A DNA stretch of 64,000 bases from Bin87 sp965207585. GTDB taxonomy: Bacteria; Chloroflexota; Dehalococcoidia; Lucifugimonadales; UBA3495. The position numbers and the translations under genes are program-made. The notes beneath the pieces were generated by a model that made no database searches, was not told where the DNA came from, and saw nothing but the letters and a program-made list of their open reading frames with translations. The stretch covers positions 3,782,001 to 3,846,000 of the forward strand of contig CBDBMT010000003.1 in NCBI GenBank assembly GCA_965207585.1. The letters are read 5' to 3'. This document shows, one piece after another, positions 33,440 through 41,756 of the stretch; within the stretch, counting starts at the first letter, position 1, and every line of letters begins with the position of its first letter.

Positions 33440-34143
33440 CCGCCCGGCATATCGCCCGCGGTCAGTCCCGCCACGCTCGCCCGGAGCGACGCCATCGCTT
33501 CCGCCACCGACTGCTCCCGGTTGAATATGGCGGTTCCGGCAACCAGGATACCGGCGCCGGCAGCGACAGAATCGCGGGCCGTATCGTCGGCCTTCACGCC
33601 GCCATCGACCTCCAATTGCACGGAGTAACCGTTGTTGGCGATGGTTCGATAGAGGCGGCGCAATTTCCCCAGCGCCGACGGTATGAATGACTGACCGCCG
33701 AACCCCGGGTTGACGGTCATGACCAGCACGATATCAAGGTCGGGAAGTACCTCTTCGACTGCGGATAAAGGCGTCGCCGGGTTGATGGCGACCCCGACTT
33801 GGCAACCCTGTTCCTTGATGTAGCCGATGGTGCGGTGCAGGTGCGAGCACGCCTCGGCATGCACCAGAACTTGATCGTTGATGTTCTTGACCAGACCCGG
33901 CAGCAGCCGGTCTGGTTCGTGCACCATGAGGTGGATATTCAGCGGCAGGGACGTAGCGCCGCGAATGGCGTCCACCACCACCTCCCCGAAGGAGATGTTT
34001 GGGACGAAGCGGCCGTCCATCACGTCAACGTGAATCAGATCCGCACCGGCAGCCTCGGCGTCCGCCACCTGCTGAGCCAGGCGGCCGAAGTCCGCGGCGA
34101 GCACCGAGGGGGCGATCTGGACGTGCGCTGCGGTAGAGGTCAC
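33436..34143 (-). CDS. rpe: Ribulose-phosphate 3-epimerase
   Basis: 235 aa, close to family length. It interconverts ribulose-5-phosphate and xylulose-5-phosphate in the pentose phosphate pathway. Active-site motifs are present: IAPSVLAADFGRL, LIHVDVMDGRFVPNISFG (metal His and Asp), LNIHLMVHEPD, VMTVNPGFGGQ and LEVDGGVK. The start is GTG at 34143, overlapping the argH stop as GTGA, so translation is coupled to argH. It is followed by a convergent HEPN-like gene. Confidence 0.95.
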   Translation of the reverse strand: MTSTAAHVQIAPSVLAADFGRLAQQVADAEAAGADLIHVDVMDGRFVPNISFGEVVVDAIRGATSLPLNIHLMVHEPDRLLPGLVKNINDQVLVHAEACSHLHRTIGYIKEQGCQVGVAINPATPLSAVEEVLPDLDIVLVMTVNPGFGGQSFIPSALGKLRRLYRTIANNGYSVQLEVDGGVKADDTARDSVAAGAGILVAGTAIFNREQSVAEAMASLRASVAGLTAGDMPGG

Positions 34144-35486
34144 GGCTCCTCAGCGTCTATGAGGATTAGTTTGGCGCGGGCGAGGCCATCGGCCACCCGG
34201 TTGGGAGCGGTGCCGCCTGGGTTGTCGCGCGCGGCCACCGACGCCACGGCGGTGATGGCGTACACGTCCTCGTCGAATTGGGACGCGAAACGCCGGTACT
34301 CGGTCATGGGCAGGTCGAACAGGGACAGCCCTTCCGCCTCGCAGTGCTGACACAGGCGCCGCATAACGCCATGGGCATCGCGGAAGGGTACGCCTTTCCC
34401 TACAAGGTAGTCGGCCAGATCCGTGGCCAGCATGTAGCTCTCGCCGGCCAGGGATTCGAGGCGATCGGTGTTCAACATCATTCCCGGCAACATATCGGCG
34501 AAGACGGACAGGGTCGACAGCACCGTATCAACGGTGTCGAAGAAACCCTCTTTGTCCTCCTGCAAGTCCCGATTGTAGGTCAGCGGCAAACCCTTAAGCA
34601 CGGTCAGGATGCCCATCAGGCTGCCGTAGACGCGCCCCGTCTTGCCCCGGGCAATTTCGGCGAAATCAGGGTTCCGCTTCTGGGGCATGATGCTGCTGCC
34701 GGTGGTGAACTCATCCGGCAACCGCACGAAGTCGAACTCGCGACTGGACCAGATGACAATCTCCTCGGACAGGCGAGAAATGTGCATCATGGCGATGGCG
34801 GCGGCGGCGTGGAACTCGGCCAGAAAATCACGGTCGGCCACGGCGTCCATGCTGTTCGGGCTGATTTCCGAAAACTCCAGAGCCGCCGCGACAGCGTTGC
34901 GATCGGTGGGATAGGGCACGCCGGCCAACGCGCCGCTGCCCAGCGGCAGCACGTCCATGCGCGCGGCGCAGTCGGCGAACCGGCCCACGTCGCGCTGCAG
35001 CATCTCGAAGTAGGCCAGCATGTGGTGGGCGAAGAGCACGGGTTGAGCGCGCTGCAAGTGGGTGTAGCCCGGCATCACCACGTCGGCGTATCGCTCGGCA
35101 AGGGCGACCAGGGCGACCTGCACCGATCGCAGACCGGCTACGGTGTCGGCAATGGCGGAGCGAGTGTACAGGCGCATGTCCAGGGCGATCTGATCGTTGC
35201 GCGAGCGCCCGGTGTGCAGACGCGCGCCGGCCGGTCCGATCAGATCCGTCAGCCGGCGCTCGATGTTCATGTGCAGGTCTTCCAGCGCCGGGTCCCACGG
35301 AAAGTCGCCCCGCTCGATTTCCTCCTGCACCGCGGAGAGGCCATCAACTATCGCGTCGGCGTCCTCACTGGCGATGATGCCCTGCTTGGCCAGCATGGCG
35401 GCGTGGGCCTTGGATCCGGCGATATCCTGCCGGTAAAGCCTGCGGTCGTAGTGTATGGAGACGGTGTAGTCGCTGTGATCCTGCAT
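34140..35486 (-). CDS. argH: Argininosuccinate lyase
   Basis: 448 aa from the ATG at 35486; a GTG seven codons earlier (35507) is possible. The last step of arginine biosynthesis: argininosuccinate to arginine and fumarate. The signature GSSIMPQKRNPD carries the catalytic Ser. Others are HTGRSRNDQIALDMRL and MPGYTHLQRAQPV. The usual N-terminal LWGGRF segment of 15-20 residues is missing, and the protein starts near YDRRLYRQDIAGS, so it is shortened but otherwise complete. Co-transcribed with rpe. Other arg genes are not in the window. Confidence 0.95.
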   Translation of the reverse strand: MQDHSDYTVSIHYDRRLYRQDIAGSKAHAAMLAKQGIIASEDADAIVDGLSAVQEEIERGDFPWDPALEDLHMNIERRLTDLIGPAGARLHTGRSRNDQIALDMRLYTRSAIADTVAGLRSVQVALVALAERYADVVMPGYTHLQRAQPVLFAHHMLAYFEMLQRDVGRFADCAARMDVLPLGSGALAGVPYPTDRNAVAAALEFSEISPNSMDAVADRDFLAEFHAAAAIAMMHISRLSEEIVIWSSREFDFVRLPDEFTTGSSIMPQKRNPDFAEIARGKTGRVYGSLMGILTVLKGLPLTYNRDLQEDKEGFFDTVDTVLSTLSVFADMLPGMMLNTDRLESLAGESYMLATDLADYLVGKGVPFRDAHGVMRRLCQHCEAEGLSLFDLPMTEYRRFASQFDEDVYAITAVASVAARDNPGGTAPNRVADGLARAKLILIDAEEP

Positions 35487-35528
35487 GGGCGTACCAACCG
35501 TCTGCACAACGACGGTCAGGTGATGGTT

Positions 35529-36344
35529 TCAGGCGTCCAGATAGGTGAAGCTTGCGGCAAGATTCTCGAAAACGTCGTCGTGCGGCGGGATTTCCATGAT
35601 CGCCGGCCCGTCGTACGCCTTGCCCTGCAGGATGCGACGCATGGCGCGACAGTCGAGATCACCGTCGTCAACGCTGCCAATGGCGACGCCGTCGCGAGCC
35701 TGCTTGAAGTGCACGATCTTGATGTAGTCGGCGGGCAGATTGGCCAGTTCGTCCAGTGGATTGCTGTCCGGATGGCGGCGGAGCTGGTTGGTGGGATCTG
35801 GGCACAGGCCCAGGTATTGCCCTTCTTCCTCAGTCAGTTGGGCCCGCGCCTCGCTGACCAACAGGCCCATGGAGCGCAGCGGCTGTCCCGAGTTTTCCAT
35901 GGAGAAGATGACCCCCTGACGGGCAGCTTCTCGAACCAGGGGAACAATCCGGCCCGCCGCCTCGGCCACGTCATCAGCCGTTTCCCAAGGGGTATCGGAC
36001 GTGCCGGCGTCCACGGTGCGCAGGTGGGGCGAACCATCGCCAACCAGGCGCGCCGCTTCCAGTTGCGATTGGTACAGGCCACCTTGCGGGTCGATGTCAG
36101 TGGTGATGCACGGCAGCGCGACCGCCAGGTCGAAGGTAAGTTCAGGGAACCGGACCACGACATCGGCAAGCACGGTCAGGTTAGGCCGCCAGTCCTGGCC
36201 TTCGCCAGACTCGGCGAGTCCGAGACAGGTTTGACGCAGTTCGACGTGGCGCGCGCCATGATCCTGTGCAGTGGCGATGAGATCGCCGAGGTCAACGTCG
36301 TCGAGCTGGTTTCTCCAGGAATTGGTTATCGCCCCGTAAATCAT
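35529..36344 (-). CDS. Sugar phosphate isomerase/epimerase-like TIM barrel (AP_endonuc_2)
   Basis: 271 aa from the ATG at 36344, with AGGAGG upstream. TIM-barrel xylose-isomerase-like fold: GARHVELRQTCLG (metal Glu), FSMENSGQPLRSMGLL (Glu), LCPDPTNQL, IKIVHFKQARDG (His). It probably isomerises or epimerises a sugar acid or keto sugar, or cleaves a related compound; the substrate is unknown. It lies 42 bp upstream of argH on the same strand. Confidence 0.83.
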   Translation of the reverse strand: MIYGAITNSWRNQLDDVDLGDLIATAQDHGARHVELRQTCLGLAESGEGQDWRPNLTVLADVVVRFPELTFDLAVALPCITTDIDPQGGLYQSQLEAARLVGDGSPHLRTVDAGTSDTPWETADDVAEAAGRIVPLVREAARQGVIFSMENSGQPLRSMGLLVSEARAQLTEEEGQYLGLCPDPTNQLRRHPDSNPLDELANLPADYIKIVHFKQARDGVAIGSVDDGDLDCRAMRRILQGKAYDGPAIMEIPPHDDVFENLAASFTYLDA

Positions 36345-36463
36345 CGCAGACCTCCTGCCGCTGGGATGGCATAGCATCGCCGGAAACTATACCGCAGCAC
36401 GGACGGACGCTCAACTGCGCTATGCTAGAATTGCGTCATACGTTCCAAACGAGGAGACTCCCA

Positions 36464-36823
36464 ATGACTAAACTATACAGCGAACGATGCACCGCCTGCC
36501 GCCGCGATTCTCCCCGCGTCACTGAAGCCGAAATCGCGGAGTTGCACCCGGCGGTGAACGACTGGGCGATGATTGACGAGTCGGGCATCCCGAAGCTGGA
36601 CCGGCAGTTCCGGTTCCAGAATTTCGTGCAGGCGCTGGAATTCACCAACGCCTTGGGCGAATTGGCGGAGTCCGAAGGCCATCACCCCCGGCTGACCACT
36701 GAATGGGGTCGGGTCAGCGTAACCTGGTGGACCCACAAGATCCGCAACCTCCATCGCAACGATTTCATCATGGCCGCCAAGACGGACCAGCTGTATGCGG
36801 AGCACACGCCGGCGGAAGGTTAA
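36464..36823 (+). CDS. phhB: Pterin-4a-carbinolamine dehydratase
   Basis: 119 aa, standard length. Recycles the 4a-hydroxy-tetrahydropterin made by aromatic amino acid hydroxylases, or acts in molybdopterin-type pathways. Family motifs: WAMIDESGIPKLDRQFRFQNF, EGHHPRLTTEWGRVSVTWWTH (the catalytic His pair and Trp). The N-terminus carries an unusual CTACRRDS, a CxxC that many PhhB proteins share. GAGGAG precedes the ATG at 36464. The stop overlaps the next gene's start as TAATG. No phenylalanine hydroxylase is nearby. Confidence 0.93.
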   Translation: MTKLYSERCTACRRDSPRVTEAEIAELHPAVNDWAMIDESGIPKLDRQFRFQNFVQALEFTNALGELAESEGHHPRLTTEWGRVSVTWWTHKIRNLHRNDFIMAAKTDQLYAEHTPAEG

Positions 36824-37314
36824 TGCCGCGGATGGATCTGAACACGCGTAAGGAGCGCTTTTCGCTGGCCTACGTCAACGCGGTGGCATCCCGGGCCGGC
36901 TATCAGATGGTTGAGCCACCAGTGGACCGGGACAGCGTGGACGGGGTTTTGATGGGAGATGCCGGGCGACGCCCCAGGGTTGAGTTTCAGGCAAAAGCTA
37001 CGTCACGAGACCTGACCCGTGATGACCGCGTCTCGTTTCCACTGCCAATCAAAAATTATGACGATCTACGGGCTGATGTCCAAACCCCGCGTATCCTGAT
37101 AGTGATTTTGATGCCCGATGATGAAACGGAGTGGCTGTCGCAAACTGACGAACAACTTTGCCTGCGCTACTGCGGTTATTGGCTTTCTCTGGCGAACCAA
37201 CCGGCGGTGGTCAACAACGATAACGTGACGGTTCACATTCCACTGGCCAACATTTTCAGCAGTTCCCAGCTTGCCAATTTGATGGACAAGGCGGAAAGGG
37301 GCGAAAGGCTATGA
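36823..37314 (+). CDS. DUF4365 domain protein (PD-(D/E)XK-like)
   Basis: 163 aa. Starts at the ATG at 36823, which shares a base with the phhB stop. The pattern RKERFSLAYVNAVASRAGY ... VDGVLMGD ... PRVEFQAKATSR, then LPIKNYDDL and IVILMPDD matches DUF4365. The Asp in VDGV and the Gln-x-Lys in FQAKAT are placed like a PD-(D/E)XK nuclease site. Its stop overlaps the next gene's start by 4 bp. DUF4365 domains are often found in defence-related loci; that link is inference here. Confidence 0.78.
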   Translation: MPRMDLNTRKERFSLAYVNAVASRAGYQMVEPPVDRDSVDGVLMGDAGRRPRVEFQAKATSRDLTRDDRVSFPLPIKNYDDLRADVQTPRILIVILMPDDETEWLSQTDEQLCLRYCGYWLSLANQPAVVNNDNVTVHIPLANIFSSSQLANLMDKAERGERL

Positions 37315-38576
37315 AGGTGCAAATTCAAGACAGGGATGCCTTGTCATCGCTGAAGACTTCAAACCTGCGCTCGTATCTGCAATCACGCGGATGGGCTGAC
37401 TCCGGACTGTGGGGAGAGCGGGCCACCATACACGTGAAAGAATATGAGGGGCGGGACTGGGAAATTCTGATACCGCTCCGGGATACTGTGGCTGACTACG
37501 CCGAGGCTATGGCTGAGGCGGTTGCCGTTCTGGCGACTGTTGAGGAGAGGTCCCAGCTTGACGTGTTCTATGACCTGGAGGGCACTGGCAGCCAGGTAAC
37601 AGCGCAATCTAATCACAAAGGGGACGGCAGTATGGCTACCGCCGAAATGGGCCGCCTGGAACGGGTTGCTCTCCGCGACATCTGGACTACTGAAGCGCAG
37701 GATTTCACGCCGTGGCTGGCGCAGCCGGAGAATCTGGCTGTCCTGTCCGAAACCTTGAATATGGATTTGGATACGGCGGGGCAGGAGGAAAGTGTTGGAC
37801 CATTCCGCGCTGACATTCTCTGCCGGGACACGCTGGACGACTCGTGGGTGTTGATTGAAAACCAGCTGGAACGCACCGACCATACCCACCTGGGACAATT
37901 GCTGACCTATGCCGCGGGATTGCAGACCGTGACTATCATCTGGGTTGCAGCAACTTTTACCGATGAGCACCGCGCTGCATTAGACTGGCTGAACGAAATT
38001 ACCGAAGAAAGATTTCGGTTTTTCGGTTTGGAGGTGGAACTGTGGAGGATTGGCAATTCACCGGCAGCTCCCAAGTTCAACATCGTTGCCCAACCCAACG
38101 AATGGACACGCTCCGTCAAGCAGACCAGGAATGGCTCTGGGGCCAATTTGGAGCATCGGAGATTCTGGGAACAGTTGCATTCCCATCTAAAGCAAAGTGG
38201 GAGCCTGGTTACTTTGGAAGAACCAAAGCGAAAGCATTGGCTTAAATCCAGCACCAGCAATGAAAGTTTCCTGGTGGCCGTTGGTCGGCTGCCCAATGGC
38301 CTAATCCGTGTTGATATGCGATGTATCGGTGCCAACCGTCATGCCAACTTGGAATTGTTAAAACAGCAACAGGAAGAGATTGAATCCGGAATTGGTGAAC
38401 CACTGGTGTGGCCCAGCGCAAACAGATTTTTGGTTCAACTCCGATACCAGCACAGTGTTGACCTTATGGACGAATCAAGATGGACAGAACAGATTGAATG
38501 GATGGCGGATGCCCTCGAAAGGTTTGACCGCGTTTTAGGGCCGCGTATCCAGAAAATTCATAGCAACCAAGTGTAA
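37311..38576 (+). CDS. Fusion: DUF4365-associated N-terminal domain with DUF4268-type nuclease domain
   Basis: 421 aa in two parts. Residues 1-105 (LRSYLQSRGWADSG, ILIPLRDTVADYAEAM, LDVFYDLEGTG) resemble the stand-alone protein that commonly follows DUF4365. Residues 115-410 match DUF4268-type proteins: FTPWLAQPENLAVLSETLNM, FRADILCRD, VLIENQLERTDHTHLGQLLTYAAG, FFGLEVELWRIG. The Asp in ADIL and Glu in IENQ fit a PD-(D/E)XK-like site. GC falls here compared with neighbours, suggesting a different history. The ATG overlaps the previous stop (ATGA). Coupled translation implies a two-gene nuclease or defence module. Confidence 0.75.
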   Translation: MKVQIQDRDALSSLKTSNLRSYLQSRGWADSGLWGERATIHVKEYEGRDWEILIPLRDTVADYAEAMAEAVAVLATVEERSQLDVFYDLEGTGSQVTAQSNHKGDGSMATAEMGRLERVALRDIWTTEAQDFTPWLAQPENLAVLSETLNMDLDTAGQEESVGPFRADILCRDTLDDSWVLIENQLERTDHTHLGQLLTYAAGLQTVTIIWVAATFTDEHRAALDWLNEITEERFRFFGLEVELWRIGNSPAAPKFNIVAQPNEWTRSVKQTRNGSGANLEHRRFWEQLHSHLKQSGSLVTLEEPKRKHWLKSSTSNESFLVAVGRLPNGLIRVDMRCIGANRHANLELLKQQQEEIESGIGEPLVWPSANRFLVQLRYQHSVDLMDESRWTEQIEWMADALERFDRVLGPRIQKIHSNQV

Positions 38577-38604
38577 ATTGCTGTTGCCAAAAGGAGCCAC
38601 ACGC

Positions 38605-39627
38605 ATGCGAGTTGTCTATTCCCTGCGATCCCGTGACCTGAACGCCGTGGCCGCCGAAGCGGCGTGGGCGGAGTCCATGGGATACGACGGCGTATCCACC
38701 AACGAGACTGCCCACGACCCCTTCCTGCCGCTGGCCGTGGCCGCCACGTCGACCAGTCGCGTAACCCTGGAAACCCATGTCGCCATCGCCTTCCCGCGTT
38801 CCCCCATGGTAGTCGCCTACACGGCGCGAGACTTGCAGAACAATAGCGGCGGGCGGTTCCGGCTGGGTCTGGGAACCCAGGTGAAAGGCCACATCGAGCG
38901 GCGGTTCTCCACCCGCTGGACCGGATCCGCCGGTCCCCGGCTGCGAGAGTACGTCCAATCGCTGCATGCCATCTGGAACTGCTGGGACACCGGCAGCAAC
39001 CTGGAATACGCTGGAGACTTCTACCAGTTCTCGCTGATGACGCCGTTCTTCAACCCCGGACCCAGCGAGTACGCCCATCCCGAGGTGTTCACCGCCGCCG
39101 TCAACGGCTACAACTGTCTCGTGGCCGGGGAATGCAGCGACGGCCTGATGCTGCACAGCCTGGTGTCGCCGGAGTACGTGCGTCAGGTGGTCCAGCCCAA
39201 CGTCGCGGAAGGCGCGCGCCGCGCCGGACGAAGCGTTGATGACGTCACCATCGTCGGCAACGGCTTCATCGTCACCGGCCCCAACCGGGCTGCCATCCGT
39301 GAAGCGGCGGAAGAGACCCGGAAGCGCATTGCCTTCTATTCGTCAACCCGCACCTACTTCCCGGTGCTGGAGTGCCACGGCTTCGAGGACATCGGACGGC
39401 AGCTGCACGCGCTTTCGCGGGAAGGTCGCTGGGATGACATGACCGCTCTCGTCCCCGATGAAATGCTTAACGCCCTCTCCATCATCGGCGAGTACGACGA
39501 AATACCCGGCATGTTCAAGGAGCGATACGGCGGGCTGGTCGACGAGATGCACTTCTCCATCCAGACGACAACGGACGCTGAGCAGGGGCAATTGCGCCGC
39601 ATCGTCTTGGAGTTGCAGGAACAGTAG
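38605..39627 (+). CDS. LLM-class flavin/F420-dependent oxidoreductase
   Basis: 340 aa from the ATG at 38605, with AAGGAG upstream. It starts MRVVYSLRSRDLNAVAAEAAWAESMGYDGVST and has RVTLETHVAIAFPRSP and RFRLGLGTQVKGHIERRF, the pattern of F420-type LLM proteins with a QVKGHIERRF barrel end. The cofactor pocket cannot be decided from sequence. The second of three LLM genes. The next gene, an MmcB-like nuclease, starts 8 bp after it. Confidence 0.85.
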   Translation: MRVVYSLRSRDLNAVAAEAAWAESMGYDGVSTNETAHDPFLPLAVAATSTSRVTLETHVAIAFPRSPMVVAYTARDLQNNSGGRFRLGLGTQVKGHIERRFSTRWTGSAGPRLREYVQSLHAIWNCWDTGSNLEYAGDFYQFSLMTPFFNPGPSEYAHPEVFTAAVNGYNCLVAGECSDGLMLHSLVSPEYVRQVVQPNVAEGARRAGRSVDDVTIVGNGFIVTGPNRAAIREAAEETRKRIAFYSSTRTYFPVLECHGFEDIGRQLHALSREGRWDDMTALVPDEMLNALSIIGEYDEIPGMFKERYGGLVDEMHFSIQTTTDAEQGQLRRIVLELQEQ

Positions 39628-39635
39628 GGTATCTG

Positions 39636-40421
39636 ATGGATGACGCGCCGCCGGTTCCGCCCCTGGATCCCGCGCGGTTCAAGCTGGGTAGCGAGTCGGA
39701 GCTGGCCTACGCGCTGAAGTGGGAAGCCTGGGAATGGCTTTATTCTGAAGCGCGCTGCAGGTGTATCGGCTTCGAAGTCAGGCTGCAAGGGCCCTGGGGG
39801 CCCGTGATAGACGTGGTCGGTGTAGGGCCGGGCAACTCCGTATACGTGGTAGAAGTCAAGGCATCACGAGCGGATTTCGCCCGTGACAACCACACCCAGG
39901 CGGACATCGACCGTCTGCGGCACCGTCAGGACGCACTCCACCGGCGTATCGAATTGGCTAACGCGCCGGGTTACCAGTCCCGAAACGGGGACAGCAATAG
40001 ACTGGAACAGGAGGCCGAGCGGTTGCGGGAACGGTTGACGACGGTTTCGACCAAGTTCCGTAACCCACACTTCCTCAACATCGCCGACTACCATTACATC
40101 ATGGCCCCACGTGGTGTGGTGCTGGCCGAAATGATCCCGCCCGGCTGGGGTTTGCTGGAACCCGGCCCCATCGAAGTCGCGGCGGCGCCGGCCAAAGCGA
40201 TCCGCAAGAACACCGGCATCATCTCGAACGTGTTGCGGGCCATCGCCCGCGCGAATACCACCGCTATGATGCGGGCGCATGGGGTCACGTTCAGCGCGGA
40301 CGGAGCGGTGTTTCCCCGCTCCAGTGCTAATGAGACCAACTCCAACACACCCCTCGCATCAATTGAAAGCGCACTTGCGAACCCGCTACCGGAGGACGAA
40401 CATGCCAGAAATAACCATTGA
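39636..40421 (+). CDS. MmcB-like DNA repair protein (PD-(D/E)XK nuclease fold)
   Basis: 261 aa. The nuclease-like core is PVIDVVGVGPGNSVYVVEVKASRADFARDN (about 50-85), with Asp and E-x-K placed as in PD-(D/E)XK enzymes. It is followed by a helical region and YHYIMAPRGVV. MmcB-type proteins are linked to mutagenesis and DNA repair. The C-terminal 60 residues are Ser/Asn-rich and without similarity. The isochorismatase-like gene starts inside the last 20 bp, so the two are coupled. ATG start, GTATCTG upstream (weak). Confidence 0.72.
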   Translation: MDDAPPVPPLDPARFKLGSESELAYALKWEAWEWLYSEARCRCIGFEVRLQGPWGPVIDVVGVGPGNSVYVVEVKASRADFARDNHTQADIDRLRHRQDALHRRIELANAPGYQSRNGDSNRLEQEAERLRERLTTVSTKFRNPHFLNIADYHYIMAPRGVVLAEMIPPGWGLLEPGPIEVAAAPAKAIRKNTGIISNVLRAIARANTTAMMRAHGVTFSADGAVFPRSSANETNSNTPLASIESALANPLPEDEHARNNH

Positions 40422-41007
40422 TCCGAGAACAACCGCGCTGCTGATCCAGGACATGCAGAACGAGTTGATCAAGGGCGGCACGATGCCCGTACAACCGCTG
40501 TCGGGGGCAGACATTATCGGTAACAGCACTCGCTTGCTGGAAAAAGCCCGGGCGGCAGGCATGGCGGTAATCTACGTGGTTGTCAACCGCCGACCTGACC
40601 GCCGCGACGCGCCACGCCCGCCTTTCGGAGCGCCGGCCAGCGCAGCCGATGCGGGTCCTCGCTTGACCGCCGGGACACACGACGCGGAGGTGGTCGAAGA
40701 ACTTGCTCCGCAGCCTGAAGATCCCGTCGTGATCAAGCACACCACGAGCCCGTTCAACACCACCGACATTGAGGTCTATCTGCGTCGGTTCGGGATAACC
40801 ACGCTCATCCTGACGGGATATTCGACCACCGGGGTGGTGGAAGGTTCTCTGAGAGACGCCCGGGACAAAGATTACGACTGCATCGTGGTCCGGGATTGCT
40901 GCGCGGCCGGCACTACCGCCGAGCACGACGTGTGCATGGACGTTATCTTCCCGCGCATGGCGTGGGTGGCGACGGCGGACGAGGTAATCACAGCGATATC
41001 CGGCTGA
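40402..41007 (+). CDS. Isochorismatase-fold hydrolase lacking the catalytic Cys
   Basis: 201 aa from the ATG at 40402 behind GGAGGAC. Motifs: LLIQDMQNEL with the catalytic Asp, VIKHTTSPFNTT with the Lys, and LTGYSTTGVVEGSLRDA. In the last, the nucleophilic Cys of the usual T-N-x-C-V-E is Gly, as in phenazine-type PhzD. The enzyme may therefore act without a covalent intermediate, or be a binding protein. The gene overlaps the MmcB-like gene. Cytoplasmic. Confidence 0.85.
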   Translation: MPEITIDPRTTALLIQDMQNELIKGGTMPVQPLSGADIIGNSTRLLEKARAAGMAVIYVVVNRRPDRRDAPRPPFGAPASAADAGPRLTAGTHDAEVVEELAPQPEDPVVIKHTTSPFNTTDIEVYLRRFGITTLILTGYSTTGVVEGSLRDARDKDYDCIVVRDCCAAGTTAEHDVCMDVIFPRMAWVATADEVITAISG

Positions 41008-41030
41008 GAGCGTACCGCCGGAAACGCCAC

Positions 41031-41714
41031 CTATTCCGGATCTGGGTCGCGGTCTTCCAGCCGGTGCCAATACACCTGACCGCTTTCGACCACTTCCCGT
41101 ATCCGGTCATCGTTGCGGATGCTGGCTACGGCAGCGTGCGCAGGATGTCCCGTAAATCGGGTAAGCAGCCGCGCATTGCGCAGGGCCCGGTTGGAATCTC
41201 GCTCGTCAGCGGTGTAGGAGATCTCCACTGCGATCAAGTGAATGGCAGCTTTCTGATCGGAGGCTTCGACGACGAGGTCGGCTAGCCGGAAACTCCGCAA
41301 ATCACCGTCTGCGAGGTCCGCCGTGTCATTGTTCCGGACCATCGCCAACAAATCATCCGAGGTTAGTGTACGGATGATCGTAAAGCCCATGTCGTGGGCA
41401 ATTCCTCCAGCGTCACGAGCGGTCTCAACCCTGGCATGTGAGGCTCTCATGTTCCCTGTGTCGCGCCTGAGACGGTCAATGGCGCGGCCGGTGCTATCCA
41501 TGAATTGTTCCGCGCGCTCGTTGAACTGGCGTTGGTTTTCGTTGAACTGCCGCTGCTCGTCAATGAACTGTTCGGTTTTCGCTGCGAACTGGTCGAATCG
41601 GGCCGGCAGGTTCATCAGTTCCTCGGTGAGAATTTCCCGCCGAACCGCCTCTTTCCACTCCGGATTTTCGCGGAGTACGCGCAGTATGTCGTCGCTGGTG
41701 TGGATGATGACCAT
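41031..41714 (-). CDS. Coiled-coil protein with nuclease-like C-terminus
   Basis: 227 aa. Residues 1-90 are charged and coiled-coil-like with tandem repeats (FDQFAAKTEQF, QRQFNENQRQF, FNERAEQFMD). The C-terminal part (LADLVVEASDQKAAIHLIAVEISYTADERD) has a D-x...E-x-S arrangement like PD-(D/E)XK folds. Function unknown. The ATG at 41714 has GGAAGC upstream. It lies next to the cluster of nuclease-like genes but on the opposite strand. Confidence 0.6.
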   Translation of the reverse strand: MVIIHTSDDILRVLRENPEWKEAVRREILTEELMNLPARFDQFAAKTEQFIDEQRQFNENQRQFNERAEQFMDSTGRAIDRLRRDTGNMRASHARVETARDAGGIAHDMGFTIIRTLTSDDLLAMVRNNDTADLADGDLRSFRLADLVVEASDQKAAIHLIAVEISYTADERDSNRALRNARLLTRFTGHPAHAAVASIRNDDRIREVVESGQVYWHRLEDRDPDPE

Positions 41715-41756
41715 GGTTAGCTTCCCGTGGCTTCCATTATACGTGAGACGGGCAAG

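Noticed and set aside
34278..36374. Very long plus-strand open frame across argH and the TIM-barrel gene
   Set aside because: It covers two recognised genes on the other strand, lacks any domain, and shows the His/Gln/Val-rich composition of antisense frames in GC-rich DNA.
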